The position numbers and the translations under genes are program-made. This document shows positions 16,493 through 27,780 of a stretch of 64,000 nucleotides of DNA, piece after piece; position 1 is the first letter of the stretch, and each line of letters opens with the position of its first letter. The DNA is from Hirundichthys speculiger. Its lineage: Eukaryota > Chordata > Actinopteri > Beloniformes > Exocoetidae. The notes beneath the pieces are model-generated. The model saw nothing but the letters and a program-made list of their open reading frames with translations. It did not search any database and had not been told where the DNA came from. Location: assembly GCA_018398805.1 (NCBI GenBank), contig JAGFBZ010000172.1:806001-870000 (forward strand). The letters run 5' to 3'.

Positions 16493-16714
16493 ATTGGAGT
16501 TCTGATAGTCTGCTTGTTTTTTAGGTATATATCTTTGTTCTCTCAGTAATAAAGTCTGACTTTATTCTGTAATATCACATTTTGGGAATGAATTCATTTT
16601 TTTTTTTGCTTTCTTTGTTTGGTGGATGTGTCATTGATTTTTCCAAAATGATGAAACTGGTGTTTGTGAGAAGAATAAAGAAGACGGTTTGTCGCTTTTA
16701 CCAAAGAGTTGTTT

Positions 16715-17441
16715 GAAGTTAGATTAAAGATCCGACGGCAGGGCCGCCCCGATAGCGCAGTGGTTAGGGCAGGCGGCCCATATACAGAGGCTACAGTCCT
16801 CGTGCGGCTGGTCGCGAGTTCGATTCCTGGCTCGTCGACCCTTTACCGCGTGTCTTCCCCATTCTCTCTACCCCCCTTCCTGTCTCTCCACTATCAAATA
16901 AAGGCCGCTAGTGCCAAAAAAAAATCTTAAAAAAAAAAAAAAAAAAAAAAAGATCCGACGGCAGCGGCTGGTGCAAAATGAGTCTGATTGCCTTTTAACC
17001 AGCAGGAGAAAAATATACCACATCACAACAGTACTGAGATCTCTTTACTGGCTTGCTGTTCAATTTCGGGTCGAACTTAAAATGTTATTAGTAGCTTTTA
17101 AAGCTCTGAATGGACAGGGCATTAAGATCTTCCAGTCAAATGCTTTAAGAGGTGCCCAGAACAAGATTTAAAATGAGGGTTGATTGAGCTTTTGGGGTTT
17201 CTGCATCTAAATTATGGAACAGGCTGACTGTCCAATATAAGGTCTGTGGCCACTTTAGGAACTTTCTAAATTATTATTGAAGATGCTTCTTTTCTCCTTG
17301 ACTTTTGATTCAAGTTGAATATTTTATCTTAACAGTTTTTAATATTTTATCATGTATAATGTGTTTCCTATGTTTTATCTTTTTGTTCCGTGATGCACTT
17401 TGGTTTAAATGGTGCTATGTAAATAAAGCTGACTTGACTTG
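16715..17441 (+). mobile_element. 3' end of an L2/Rex-like LINE (non-LTR retrotransposon)
   Basis: After the inserted SINE is removed, the + strand reads the well-known C-terminal reverse-transcriptase block of L2-type LINEs. Visible parts are ITTVLRSLYWLAVQFRVELK, then LLVAFKALNGQG, then a degraded tail. The element ends with GTGCTATGTAAATAAAGCTG and a short TGACT repeat, the usual L2-type 3' terminus. Endonuclease and most of the reverse transcriptase are absent, so the copy is 5'-truncated and dead. Confidence 0.7.
16742..16950 (+). mobile_element. tRNA-derived SINE with perfect target-site duplication
   Basis: The head carries a box-A-like GATAGCGCAGTGGTTAGGGC and a box-B-like GTCGCGAGTTCGATTCC, as expected from a tRNA ancestor. 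A TGTCTTCCCCATTCTCTCTA-type body and a poly-A tail with one interruption follow. The flanking 14-mer AGATCCGACGGCAG occurs at 16728-16741 and again at 16951-16964, a clean target duplication. It inserted in the same orientation within the LINE described here. It is not a functional tRNA gene. Confidence 0.88.
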
Positions 17442-20342
17442 AATGCCATCCAGAGAGTTAGTCACTCTGCTCTAAAGAGGCTTTTTGCTGTCTAATATTT
17501 GAATAACCTGTGGGTGGGTTCATTTCATCAGGGAATTTATATTGTGGCATTACAGGTTACCTGCACCGACTGTCCGTTGACTGAAAACAAAGCTGTTTAA
17601 AAATAGCAAATTTCGAATACATTTCCTTTAAGTAACTTTAAATAAACTTTTATTACATTTTTTAAAATCAAATGGATCAATTGAAATCAAAGGACAGTGT
17701 CATGTTTAAAAACACACAGATATCCCTTCCTGTTAATCAGCTAGATATTCAGCGTTGGCTGATGCGGATTATACAAAACCGGCAATAATCATCCAGATTA
17801 ATTTGTTTGCTGATGAGTCAGTCTCCCTTTAGACAAAATTAGATACTTGAAATTGAGGCCATGTAATTTGATTCATGATAATGTGCGTTTCTGTGTATGG
17901 ATTTTTTCTTACATTTTACACAATAAATGATTATAGTTGCTTCTTCTGCACATGTTGAACTGTATAGATTCACAGAACTTTGACAATCATTAAACTCCTG
18001 TATGGAAATGCAGATTAACTGATGGTGTAGCTAATTAGTAATAAACAGAAGTTTTGACATGAAGCCAGACCTTTGTTTTGGATGGAGAGGCACGACATTA
18101 AGAATAAATTAGCCTAAAATATTGTGATAATTCCTCAGTTTTTACAGTCAATTAAAAGTCTTTTAGTATGTGTCATACTGTCACTGCACTCCAAGTCAAA
18201 ATGGGTGGTGTCCTGTCAGTAAGAGTTGGGTATAAGGATGTTTTTAAGTGTACCACAAACAAACAAACAGATGATAACTGGCATTGGACTATGAAAATAA
18301 CTTCTGTGGTTGTTGCTGTAGTCCTAACAGGAAATAATGGTGGGGAGTGGGGGCAGGGCCAAAATTGGCACCCCAGATTGGCTTCTTTCCTCTGACCACC
18401 ACCACAGAGGCCTTATTCTCTTCTTCTTCTCTTTCTTTTCCCCCATACATATACATTGAACTATCACAGGGGCCCTGTTCTTTCTTTATTGTGTATCACT
18501 GAGCTGCACAGATAAATAACACACCCTGGTAGTGTTGGATGCTTGCTCAGCTGCCTTGCAGCCTATTATTATTCAGTATGTATTGTCATTCTACAGTCGA
18601 CACAAGTTCATTGGATGCTTGTCACATGAGGTGGATTGCATGAATTTATAAGATTACTAAAATGGGAGTGTAAAACAACTTCAGGAGGCAGGCTCTGTTG
18701 CTTTTGAAAACCTGAACAATTTTTCTTTGAGTGTGTTTTGAGTCACTTATCTCAATCTTGACTTGTACAAGTGTGACAAGACATGCAGTGTACATGCATG
18801 TGTATAAGATGACTGATAACTCTATAAATGTCTTCTGTTCAGGGAAATAAAGTCTTTGTCATGTCAGTGCTAATTTCACACATTAGTCATTGAAATGAGT
18901 TTTCCAGTCAGGTACCAATTTAGAAAATTGACAGAATAAATCTTGAATTAACTGTCTCAGTGAAATGCTTTATAAACTGGCACAGAGCTTAACAACCTTA
19001 AAGTTTCACATTAATCAAACTTTGGGTAGATGCTGTCTTAAAACAACTTTGGAAAATAAGACAAAGCTCAACTTGACCTGTTTCATTATGTTTATACTGA
19101 TTGAACAGGTTTGCTGTGCCTGCTGCATTTACTGGTCTGTCCGGTGTGACCCATAATCTGTCTGTGAATGAGAGGAAAAAGAAAGTCAGTAGGTTGGGCT
19201 GCCTAAGCACTTATTTTTTTTCTTTCAAGAGAACGAAGTCATCAGGCTCAGAAATCAGGAGGAGTTGGTGTGACCCACATGTTAGGTATGCAGGCAGTAT
19301 TTTCTGTAAGCCGAAGAAATGTCATACAGCACACAACAGATTTCACAAGATGCAGCAAAGATGAAAAAAAAAAATAATTTAAATTTTGCCAGGCATTTTG
19401 CAGGCTCGTGTACTATAAAACATCACAGGTCATGCTTGGATCTTGTTATTGGTAAATATGTAAAATGACAGTAGAGTAAATTGAAATGGAAAACACAAGT
19501 GCCCTTACAGATTTAATGTTTTGGGTCAGCTTTGCTTCAGTGGGTGCTGCATCTCTGTCCACCGTACTGGCCAGTACTTTACATGTAGGTGTTTGGTAGG
19601 ACGGCTGCTAGTTGATTTCAGTACTGAGGGCACAGGCTGGTAATGACTGGGTGCAAATGTGGTAGATTTTACAATGCCATGTCTGCACAGTCAAGATTAA
19701 AAATGGTATAAACAAATCTAATTATAGTATTACAATAAATAGCACTGCAACTATCTCACACGTCAGTTCTGGTCTGTCTCCAACAGAACCAAGAATCATT
19801 CATTCCCTCTCCGCTGTAGGTGCTGCTTGTTGGAACGTTGCTCTTTGCACTTTCCATTTCCATGAGTTAATGGGTGGGGATGTTTGCTTCTTTGTGTCAT
19901 GTTGAGGCTTCTGTAATTTGATTAGAATGAATAGAGCACATGACCCTGTTGCTTTCTGCATGTATGTTTGTCTGCAGATGGAAAGAGGATGAATATCATT
20001 TCCCTAGTTTAAGTGTACATGAATGCCTTCTGTGTGCATGTAATAATGTGTCGTGGTTCTTTTCACACACTGTGGTTCTTTTTTGCAGGATGTTTTCTGT
20101 TATGTGTGCTCCACTCCGGATACACTTAAATTGACGTACTGGTATTGGCATAACATGGATTGATGCATCTGGGAGTTGCAATTATTCCTCATAAATCAAG
20201 TCTAGCCTTTTAAAGGACTGGAAATCGTGTGTGATTACATTGTAAATTATGAAAGATCCCCTAAAGGACTTCTTGTATTCATCTATAGGTCAATAATCTG
20301 TCTGTTCAATAAAGACTGGGGCCCCAGAAGGGAATTGGAAAG

Positions 20343-21000
20343 AACACCAAAGGAGCCAAGGCCTGACTACTGATCAACAGCATAGTCACTAGAGATTGTA
20401 AGGTCACATAGAGAAATCTTTGCGCAGCCTACAGTGACTACAAAAAAGCTTGTAATGTGATTTCACATACATGGAGGCTAAAATGCTTGGAGCTCTATTA
20501 CTTTATCAGAACACAAAGAGACTTCAAAAATAATGCATCTGGACTACATAGGGCAATTCTTAAGGCAAATACAAAGCCAGTTACCATCAAGGATGGTGTG
20601 TATATACAGTAAAAGCAGAAGTTTACATAAACTGTATAAAATGATACATTGCTTTTTTTCCTTCACTGTCTGCCTCAATTATTCCTATTTGCTAAATCAC
20701 AGAATAATATGCGAGAGAATTTTATTTATTACTTCCTTCAAAGTCAGATGTTTACATACATTTCCTTAGTATTGGGTAGCATTGGCTTTAAACTATAACT
20801 TGGGACAAACGTTTTTGGTTTTTCACAATAGTTTGCTGGAAGTTGGCCCTATTGGACTATAGTGTCTATAGTCACCAGTTTGAAATGGAACAATCATCAG
20901 CTGCCTCCTCTACACGGATGACATTTGCCTGTATGCCAAGATTGAGCAAGACACCCACTCAGTAATCCACCACAGCATGAAATCAAATTGAAAAGCTGGT
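20343..21000 (+). mobile_element. Non-LTR retrotransposon reverse-transcriptase remnant, interrupted
   Basis: The + strand between 20343 and 20600 gives fragments of a reverse transcriptase, including SDYKKACNVISHTWR (the conserved DYKKA(F/Y)D motif A region). It resumes at about 20880 with the YxDD active-site motif in LLYTDDICLYAKIEQDTHS. The stretch that should join these two parts is replaced by Tc1 sequence. Stops are present, so this is a fossil. The downstream limit near 21000 is uncertain. Confidence 0.65.
20605..20870. mobile_element. Sleeping Beauty-like Tc1 end fragment inserted in the LINE
   Basis: TACAGTAAAAGCAGAAGTTTACATA at its start is a variant of the Sleeping Beauty-type terminal repeat. 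A second internal copy (CAGATGTTTACATACATTTC, near 20744) lies about 140 bp further in, consistent with an IR/DR-type end. The sequence then runs on as TAGCATTGGCTTTAAACTAT as in fish Tc1 ends. No opposite end is recognised, so the insert is truncated. Confidence 0.6.
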
Positions 21001-21500
21001 TACAAGTCATGGATGGATTTATTTTAAATGTTCTAAGGGTAATTGTATTGTGAAACCAACTGCGCCAGATATCAGAATGCGTGACAACTCCTAAATTGAG
21101 CAGGAACATTTTATCAATGAAGTTCTGGTTCAAGAAAATAGAACAGTTTAAAGATGTGATTGAGGAAGGCTCAGTGAGTGTTTGCCGGCTTGGCCTTGTC
21201 AGACACTGTGATAGGCATGTAACACTTGTGTTCTTTAAGTAACTTAATCAGACTATGAGGGTGGAAAACAGCTTTAGAAACTGTTTCACAGCATATTTAA
21301 GATTTGATTTATAAATTGTTTCAACTATCAGAATGATAGTTTTATTTTGCATTTCACCGATACAACAGAGGAATGCCTTAATTTACTGCTTCTGTGTTTG
21401 ACGCGCATGCAGGGGGCCTTCCTACAGTGCTGGGTAGACTGGAGGGAAAGGGAGCGTTTCAACCCTGGTCTCCCTAGCTGACCGTGTAAACCTGCTAGCC

Positions 21501-21638
21501 ATGGATGACAGCTCCTCACTGGGTAAAGTCAGCAGCTCTACAGAGTCCGTGGCCACCGTTACTAGTGAGGAGTTTGTTCTGGTCCAGCCCAACTCTGCTG
21601 GTTCCCCGCAGGGCTCAGAGGGCAAACCGAGACTAAAG
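21501..21638 (+). CDS. RABGAP1L: RABGAP1L coding exon 1 (residues 1-46)
   Basis: Translation starts at the ATG in GCTAGCCATGG (good Kozak context) and reads MDDSSSLGKVSSSTESVATV, then TSEEFVLVQ. This corresponds to the N-terminus of vertebrate RABGAP1L (a similar Met, then K-V-S, DSVAT, SEEFVLV pattern). The exon ends in phase 0 after RLK with a GTCAGA donor at 21639. Its 5' UTR part begins at an acceptor at 21412 (GCATGCAG) or possibly 21427 (CCTACAG). The first 46 residues are Ser/Thr-rich and acidic. The longer open frame to 21740 is intron read-through. Confidence 0.9.
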
Positions 21639-22608
21639 GTCAGAGCCAAGCATCAGTTTGATTTTACATCTGAATCAGAGGTCACCATGAACATTCCTGA
21701 TGATGCGTTAAGAGATGAAATGTATAACCATTTCAGTTAACCGAACCGAATGTGTCTAATTAAGTCCCTTTCAGACGTGTGTGCTTTCTGCTCGTTTGGT
21801 GACAACTGAACATGTTATTTTTGAATGACTCCTTGGTGCTTTTCCATAATATTTTGCAACCACTATGTTGGATACATGCCTTTCAACGTGACACAAGCAT
21901 CAGCCACCAGTGTGTGTGTGTCTGTGTGTGTTTTGTCTCTCCATACATTTCCTTTGGCATTTGATCTTTTAAAAGTGTTAAAGCTCCATTTGTCACAGTT
22001 GTGTTGAAATCAGGGAAGCGTGCATGTGAAGTCAATTAAAAATGTCCATGTTGAAACAATACAAATATATATTTTATTTATATCTACAGCTCAGAAAGTG
22101 TAAAAATGTGCAAAAGCTTTGTTTTCAGCCACTTCCATCCACTGCTGCTGTATTTTGCACACTCTCCATGTGCTTTGCACGCTGATATTAATTGTCATGG
22201 CATTACAAATATGGTGTTGTGTGAAAGCTCTGAGTGCGAGAACGCTACTACGCCTCACTTGATTTTATTTTCCTGTTTTGCTCAAACTGTGGCCGACTCC
22301 GTCCCTTTTAACAGGCAAAGATTTACCAATGATTGATTGCCATTGCTCAAACAAATTAAAGAAGCATTACTGTCTTGTATATTATGTCTGAAAATAGTTT
22401 AATTAGATCTCTTATCCATGTCCATTGTGTTTAATCCTACATTTCATGTGATTCCTTATAATTAGAAGGGAGGAGGATGGTGAACCAATTTACTTGGTAC
22501 ACAATACTCTTTTATCCCGTCTGTCTTCGTCCAGCTTTTTACTCGTGCTGGTCTGTTTGTTTTTCTTTGTCCTTCTTCCCCAATGTTTTCTTTTTTTTAC
22601 CCACTCAG
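21639..22608 (+). other. RABGAP1L: RABGAP1L intron 2
   Basis: A 970-bp intron, GT-AG, with a T-rich CCCACTCAG acceptor at 22608. I see nothing else of note in it. Confidence 0.8.
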
Positions 22609-22753
22609 ATGTCTTGCAATGGGAGTGATCAGCTTGAAAAAGCTCTGGAGGAGGTGTTGGATGATGATGAAGTAAAGATCGAGAAAAGCTGTGTGGAAAA
22701 GATGGAGAAGCACAAGGAGCCAGAGAGTCGAGTCCCAGAAACCCAACCTGCAG
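22609..22753 (+). CDS. RABGAP1L: RABGAP1L coding exon 2 (residues 47-94)
   Basis: The exon encodes MSCNGSDQLEKALEEVLDDD and a Lys/Glu-rich segment ending in ETQPA. It aligns with SNGDEQLEKAMEEIL of human RABGAP1L, which fixes the frame. It enters in phase 0 and leaves in phase 1 at a GTACAG donor. The segment is a charged, probably disordered linker before the PTB domain. It is shorter than the mammalian linker, and a mammalian-type exon between this and the next coding exon is not evident. Confidence 0.88.
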
Positions 22754-23639
22754 GTACAGACCCCAGAGTGGTAAACTTAGAGTTGTAAATAAAACCTCTA
22801 AATACAACTTTATAGTCCTTATTTTCTCACATCAAGATGTTTCTGTCTTAAAACAGATTATTTCACTGACGTTAGTTTCACTTTTGAGGACGTTTTGCAC
22901 ATTGATGCTCATATTTAAGTTGCTAAATGAGAACAGACCAGTGTCAGGACTGACCTTCTCTCAATTGTTAATTATCAAAAAAACAAAAAAAACATCTTTA
23001 CAACATTGTTATTTTGGACAGCGACTGGAGAAAACTGGAAAACTCTGGTCATGACAGAAAACATTTAAACCACATTAATGGTGGCATCCACTGATAATGA
23101 CATTATCTTCTGCTTTTTCTTTTTATTATTTCTCTGCTCATCAGTTACAGTTCTTGTTTCTGATGCGTTTCAGAAAAGGATATGCAAAACAGAAGTACAT
23201 TTTTATTCTTGTGGTGTACATAAATTTAACGATGTTCCCATGTCACTGAACAAAACGGTTAGATTTGAAATAATAATCTGTAAACATTCTCAAACACATT
23301 TACATTACTTTTTTTTTGTACTGCCTTAAAGAAGTCTAGTTGTGAACTGTGCAATCCACACACTTACAAAAAAAAAAAAGTTTTGCCATGTCACATCAGT
23401 AAGATGTTATCTAATCTCTCTGACATTGGCTCAACTGTTTGAAAGTTTGCATGAATAAACTGGTCAAACAAGAGTGCAAACACAAAACACTTAAGAGCGG
23501 CCCATGCACGTCTGCATTCAGTTGTAGTGGGACGTTTTAACATGACCATGCTTCAGGATCCAGGTACACTCAGAATTTATTATATACTGAAATCTCAGAT
23601 TTACAGGCTTAGCAGATCAACCATACTTTTCATCATGCG

Positions 23640-23684
23640 TTTTTTTTTTTTTTTTTTTTTTTTTGGGGGGGGGGGGGGGTGGGG
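23640..23684. repeat. T25-G15 homopolymer junction
   Basis: A run of about 25 T is followed directly by about 15 G, one T, then GGGG. The G-run could form quadruplex structures, and the tract is a likely site of sequencing or assembly length error. Confidence 0.95.
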
Positions 23685-24469
23685 AGGAATTGAAATTTGC
23701 TTTTGCATCAGTTGTATTTGCGTTTTGATATCCATCAATGGGTGGAAAAAATCTGCTAACATTTGTAGCTTTTATGTTTATCTAGTTTTAAGATGAGTGA
23801 TTTCTCTCTCTCTCTCTCTAAAACTAATTGACACTAATAGGTGTTACATTGAGAGTAATATGTCTACACAGTTTTTATGATCCTGGAGTTTTTATAGGCT
23901 TCTGGTAGTAAGTTGTCTCTTCTGTTAAGTCATTAATTTTGTAAATGAATAACAGTTTCTGATATTTTATTGACTCATTCCCATGTTTTACATTTCTGAA
24001 CTAAGTGGAATTCTGGGTCTTAGTAATCTGTATAAGTAAGTATCAATATGCAGAAAACCGAATAGCAAGCGGTGCATTAGATTACTGGAATGCTCATGAA
24101 CTACCTCTTCATCTTGCCCAAGGGTTTGGTGCTGACTTGTTTAACAAGTGTTAAACACTACATGGCCATTCTGTTTTTAACACTGGTGTTTTCCAGTGTA
24201 GATCCATTAGATCAGTTTTTGACCCCTTGAACCTGACTAGTTTCTTAGGTTTGTTCATGTCAGGTGTTGGACTTTGATTTCTGCTTTCTGTAGCATGTTT
24301 TGTCCAACCGCTTACCAGCTGGTTACCGTGCTTTAGAAAAAGTAAATGTGAGTCCCCAAATAAAAATGGAGGAAGTACTGTGTGAAGTAGCTCATTATAT
24401 CATTGATATAGAAACAGTTAGTGATTCATTTCACACATGAGGGAAGTACATGCCTGCTCGTCTCTTTAG

Positions 24470-24536
24470 GCTGTAGGTGATTTAGCTATGTTGTCCAGAA
24501 TGAGAGGTGTTGCTCTACAAGCTGCAAAAGCTCAAG
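24470..24536 (+). other. RABGAP1L: Candidate unannotated RABGAP1L cassette exon
   Basis: A pyrimidine-rich acceptor (CTCGTCTCTTTAG, ending 24469) and a near-consensus donor (CTCAAG|GTATGT at 24537) bracket 67 bases. They are open in the frame GDLAMLSRMRGVALQ. Entered in phase 0 from coding exon 1 it leaves in phase 1, exactly like coding exon 2, and so could replace it. From a second AG at 24476 it is a 60-bp symmetric phase-1 exon that could be added between coding exons 2 and 3. I do not recognise the peptide, and chance is a real alternative. Confidence 0.25.
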
Positions 24537-25199
24537 GTATGTTCCAAAATGTGTAAAGTAAAATGTAATGTTTTATTTTGTATACGTGCACTAAAGGTCA
24601 AGATTTTTAGAAGTTGATAAAAGCAGAAAAACAAAGATGCTAAAGTTGGAAATAGTTTTCACCTGGTTGTCTAACTGACTTTAAATTGTAACAATATATT
24701 TTTCATACTGTTAATTTAATGACTAATAGTGTCGTATGGAGCAGTCATTACAAGCAGTTGCTCAACAGCTGTATTTTTAATGAGAGACAATAGTTTTTAA
24801 GTTACCGTTCACCTTCATTGCTCACAGGCAGTCGTGCTGCACAGCTGCAGCGTGAGCTTAGAGGAAATGGCTCGCATGTAGTAAAATAAGAGTCAGCTGT
24901 GGAAGTCTAGTTTCTCTCTCATTGTTCTGCTTCCTGTTTGAGTGTGTGAAAGTTCCTGGTCAAAAGCAATTTCAGAGAGGACTCAGTAATTTCCTGTGGC
25001 ATGCTATCCCATCTTCCTGTTATCTTTACTTCTTCTCTGTGAGGTTATTGCAGATTCCCTCTTTACATTTGGATCCACTGTTATTTCCTGTCCACATAAA
25101 ATCATCGTTGTTGTTGAATGCAGGTGAAGCATTGCTCACATTTTTCTAGACTGAGAAAAGTGGACAAATTTTCAAAAAGCTCCTTTCTTCTGCCCACAG

Positions 25200-25404
25200 A
25201 AGTCTGTCCTGCACCATGCAGCCCCACTGTCCTGGAGGAGAACAGTGTCCAGTTCAACAAGCTATCCTACCTGGGCTGCACCTGGGTCAAAGCCCCCCGC
25301 AATGAGGCGGAAGCACAGAGAGCGATGGCGACGCTGCGAGCTGAGAGTGCCATCCCCATTCCCATCACGCTGCATGTCCCCTGTGGTCCAGACGGCTCTG
25401 TCAG
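25200..25404 (+). CDS. RABGAP1L: RABGAP1L coding exon 3 (residues 95-163), start of PTB domain
   Basis: The exon completes a split Glu codon and reads VCPAPCSPTVLEENSVQFNK, then LSYLGCTWVKAPRNEAEAQR, ending GPDGSV plus a split Arg. This matches EEDSVLFNKLTYLG...SPRNEVEALRAMATM of the family. The FNKLSYLG strand marks the start (about residue 113) of the phosphotyrosine-binding (PID) domain. RABGAP1-family proteins use this domain for protein interactions near the cytoplasmic face of membranes. Phases are 1 in and 2 out; the donor is GTCAGA at 25405. Confidence 0.93.
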
Positions 25405-26080
25405 GTCAGAATAAAAAGACTGACTTTGTTTGGAAGACTAACAGGTCAAAGGGTGACCCAAGTCAAATTAAATAGCCCATGTTAAATTAAAGGTAGAATA
25501 GTTTAAGACAACAGCTAAGGTCTGAATGGGATTACTATGCATTAGTGTCATTTTAATAGATACAGTAAAGTCACAGATTTTAGCATGTGTTCATTTTACA
25601 AACTGCAACAGAAAACAGTCTTAAGTAAGGGGATCCCATAACATGACAACATGAACATCTGAGCCTAACAATTACAGAACTACGTTACTTGGTTGGTAAG
25701 TTGACATCAATTTTTGCTTGTTGAGGTGACTGTCGTTTTTGCAGTGTGTTAACCAACAATATAAAAGAAGTTTCAGATGAAGTAGATATGACACGAGTTG
25801 ACAGTAACTTTCTGGCCATCCTGAGTCATTTAATGAAACGGAACATGAAATATTTACACAGGCCATAGAGGAAATTATCCATGTCATTTAACTGAAGAGG
25901 TTGACATCTCTGCTCTGATGAAATGATAATGAGTACTTTACTTCTCAATTAAATGTAGGTATTCTTAAATTTAAAAAATGATGCCATTGAGAGGAGGAAA
26001 CTTTTGCACAGTATTATTATAAAGGTAGAAATATAGCCTTAATTTACTGTTCCACTGACTAAAATTCTCCCTCTACTCAG
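25405..26080 (+). other. RABGAP1L: RABGAP1L intron 4
   Basis: A 676-bp intron with acceptor CCCTCTACTCAG at 26080. I see no recognisable features within it. Confidence 0.8.
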
Positions 26081-26255
26081 AATTGTGGACCAGGCCTCAG
26101 GAACAGAGATCGCCTCCTTTCCCATTTACAAGGTGCTGTTCTGTGCTCGAGGTCAGGAGGGCTCTGTGGAAAGTGACTGTTTTTCCTTCACTGAGAGCTA
26201 TCGAAGTTCTGAGGACTTCCAGATTCATGTTTTCTCCTGCCACATCAAAGAGGCC
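26081..26255 (+). CDS. RABGAP1L: RABGAP1L coding exon 4 (residues 163-221), PTB core
   Basis: This exon reads IVDQASGTEIASFPIYKVLF, then CARGQEGSVESDCFSFTES and FQIHVFSCHIKEA. The blocks IASFPIYKVLFCARG and FTES are diagnostic for RABGAP1L over its paralogue RABGAP1 (which has IANYPIYKILFCVRG). It is the central sheet of the PTB domain. It enters in phase 2 and leaves in phase 0 at GCC|GTGAGT. Confidence 0.95.
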
Positions 26256-27622
26256 GTGAGTTCCACACATTTAATCCACATTGCGATTCTGCAGCACTTT
26301 CTGCTGTGGTCAGCTTGGTCCCAAACCGTTCATATTCAATGTTCAAGTCCAGTTAGAATGAAGCAGCTCTTTGTTTTGGTCTACTGCAGCCAGTTATCTT
26401 TGAGATAAGTTTTTATTAGTTGTGCCTTCAGAATTACTTCGGAAAGCAGGAACAAAAAAAAATATTAATTTGGATAAATATTGCCTGAGTTTCATGATGG
26501 TCAACCAAGTTTCAATACATCACACACAAAATCTGCACTGCAGCCCTCTACACATCAACCTTTGAAAAATAACCGACATTAAACGTTTCTGCTGATCTTT
26601 CCTTTTTATCTAACCTGTAAACGAAAAAGAAAAACAACTTGACGTTCAGACAGTCAAACAAAGACATTGACAGGCGTCTGTAGTCACCTGAGCATCCCTG
26701 TTACTTTCCCAGCTTCTTCCAAATGAATTTGAATAAAACCTGCTTTCTTTTTTAAAGAAAGAGATTATTGAGCTTTTCACGAGTACCGAAGTTGTTTGTA
26801 TGAAATATTATCCAGCCCCATCAAAATGTGGTAAAGAAAAGTGACTGTTAATGTTGCAGTGTCGGTTTAAATGGTTTATGCGTGAGTCTATTGATTATTT
26901 TCTTTGTCTAGTCTGGTCTTTGTGAACCATGACAACACAAAATGACTGGATGTTGAGTAACTTTTTTTTTTTTTTTTTCCTGCCTGCAGACGGGTTTTAC
27001 ATTCCAAACACACCCTCTTAAAAGTAAACACTTGCTACTGGATTTAGTGATCAGGAAAGGAAGCAAACATCTGATTTCCTTTTAAAATTATATATTAGAT
27101 TAATGCTTCAGTTTAACTGACGATAGAAGGTACAGCTGTCACGAGACCATTAGGAGTAGTTTATGTGACAAATATTGCATCACCTCAATGACTCTAAAGC
27201 CGATTACAGACTCAAGACTCTTTAAAAAAACATCCTATAAATTTTAGAATATTTCTTATGTATATGTGCTTTGTATAATAATCTAAATTAGATGGTCTTC
27301 CTATAACCTTGGAAGCTCATTAACTAAAAAGTAAAGGGTCTACACTTATATTGTGCCTTTTTAAACTGCTAGAACTGACAGTAATAAAACAGATGAGGGT
27401 GCTATTGTCTTCTCATAAGTTTTTTCTTGTCTGTATTGACTATTCTCTTTTCAAGTTTTGTTTTTCTATTTATATGTATTGGTACGATTTAATAATTTTA
27501 ATGTCTTTAACTTTATTAGTTTCTGTGTTTTCTTTTTTCCATTATATTGAGATTAATTTCCCTTCTCCTTTTCTTCTCTGTATATTTTTGTTCATCATAT
27601 TTTGTTGTTCTTTTCCATCCAG
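26256..27622 (+). other. RABGAP1L: RABGAP1L intron 5
   Basis: A 1,367-bp intron ending with a T-rich acceptor (TTTTCCATCCAG). A 145-residue open frame overlapping the acceptor (27351-27788) uses the wrong frame across the next exon. Otherwise I see nothing. Confidence 0.8.
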
Positions 27623-27780
27623 GTCAGTCGTATCCTCTACAGCTTCTCTACAGCCTTCCGGCGTTCATCACGGCCAGCAGACATCAGAGACTCGACTCAG
27701 TCCAGTCCACCTGACAGTGACCTCTACACCTTCACTGTCTCACTGGAAATCAGAGAAGATGACGGCAAAGGCAACTACAG
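27623..27780 (+). CDS. RABGAP1L: RABGAP1L coding exon 5 (residues 222-274), end of PTB domain
   Basis: The exon reads VSRILYSFSTAFRRSSRPAD, then PPDSDLYTFTVSLEIREDDG and KGNY. VSRILYSF with the preceding KEA forms the C-terminal helix that closes the PTB fold. TFTVSLEIREDDGKGNY begins the kinesin-like (DUF3694) domain found in RABGAP1 and RABGAP1L. Phase 0 in and 2 out; donor CTACAG|GTATTT. Confidence 0.95.

Larger units (their letters stand above)
14421..21412 (+). other. RABGAP1L: RABGAP1L intron 1 (5' UTR intron), repeat-rich
   Basis: This roughly 7 kb intron holds a CA-rich tract (14620-14665), a minus-strand Tc1-like element, an L2-like LINE with a SINE inserted in it, and a LINE reverse-transcriptase remnant broken by Sleeping Beauty-like sequence. 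Between 17450 and 20330 I see no gene or clear repeat. Confidence 0.5.
22754..25199 (+). other. RABGAP1L: RABGAP1L intron 3, with a possible cassette exon
   Basis: A 2.4 kb intron. It contains a T25-G15 homopolymer tract (23640-23679) and a candidate small exon at 24470-24536, listed separately. No transposon is clearly recognisable. Confidence 0.75.

Noticed and set aside
16742..16950. tRNA gene suggested by box A and box B motifs
   Set aside because: The poly-A tail and target-site duplication show it is a tRNA-derived SINE; no cloverleaf with an anticodon arm and acceptor stem is evident.
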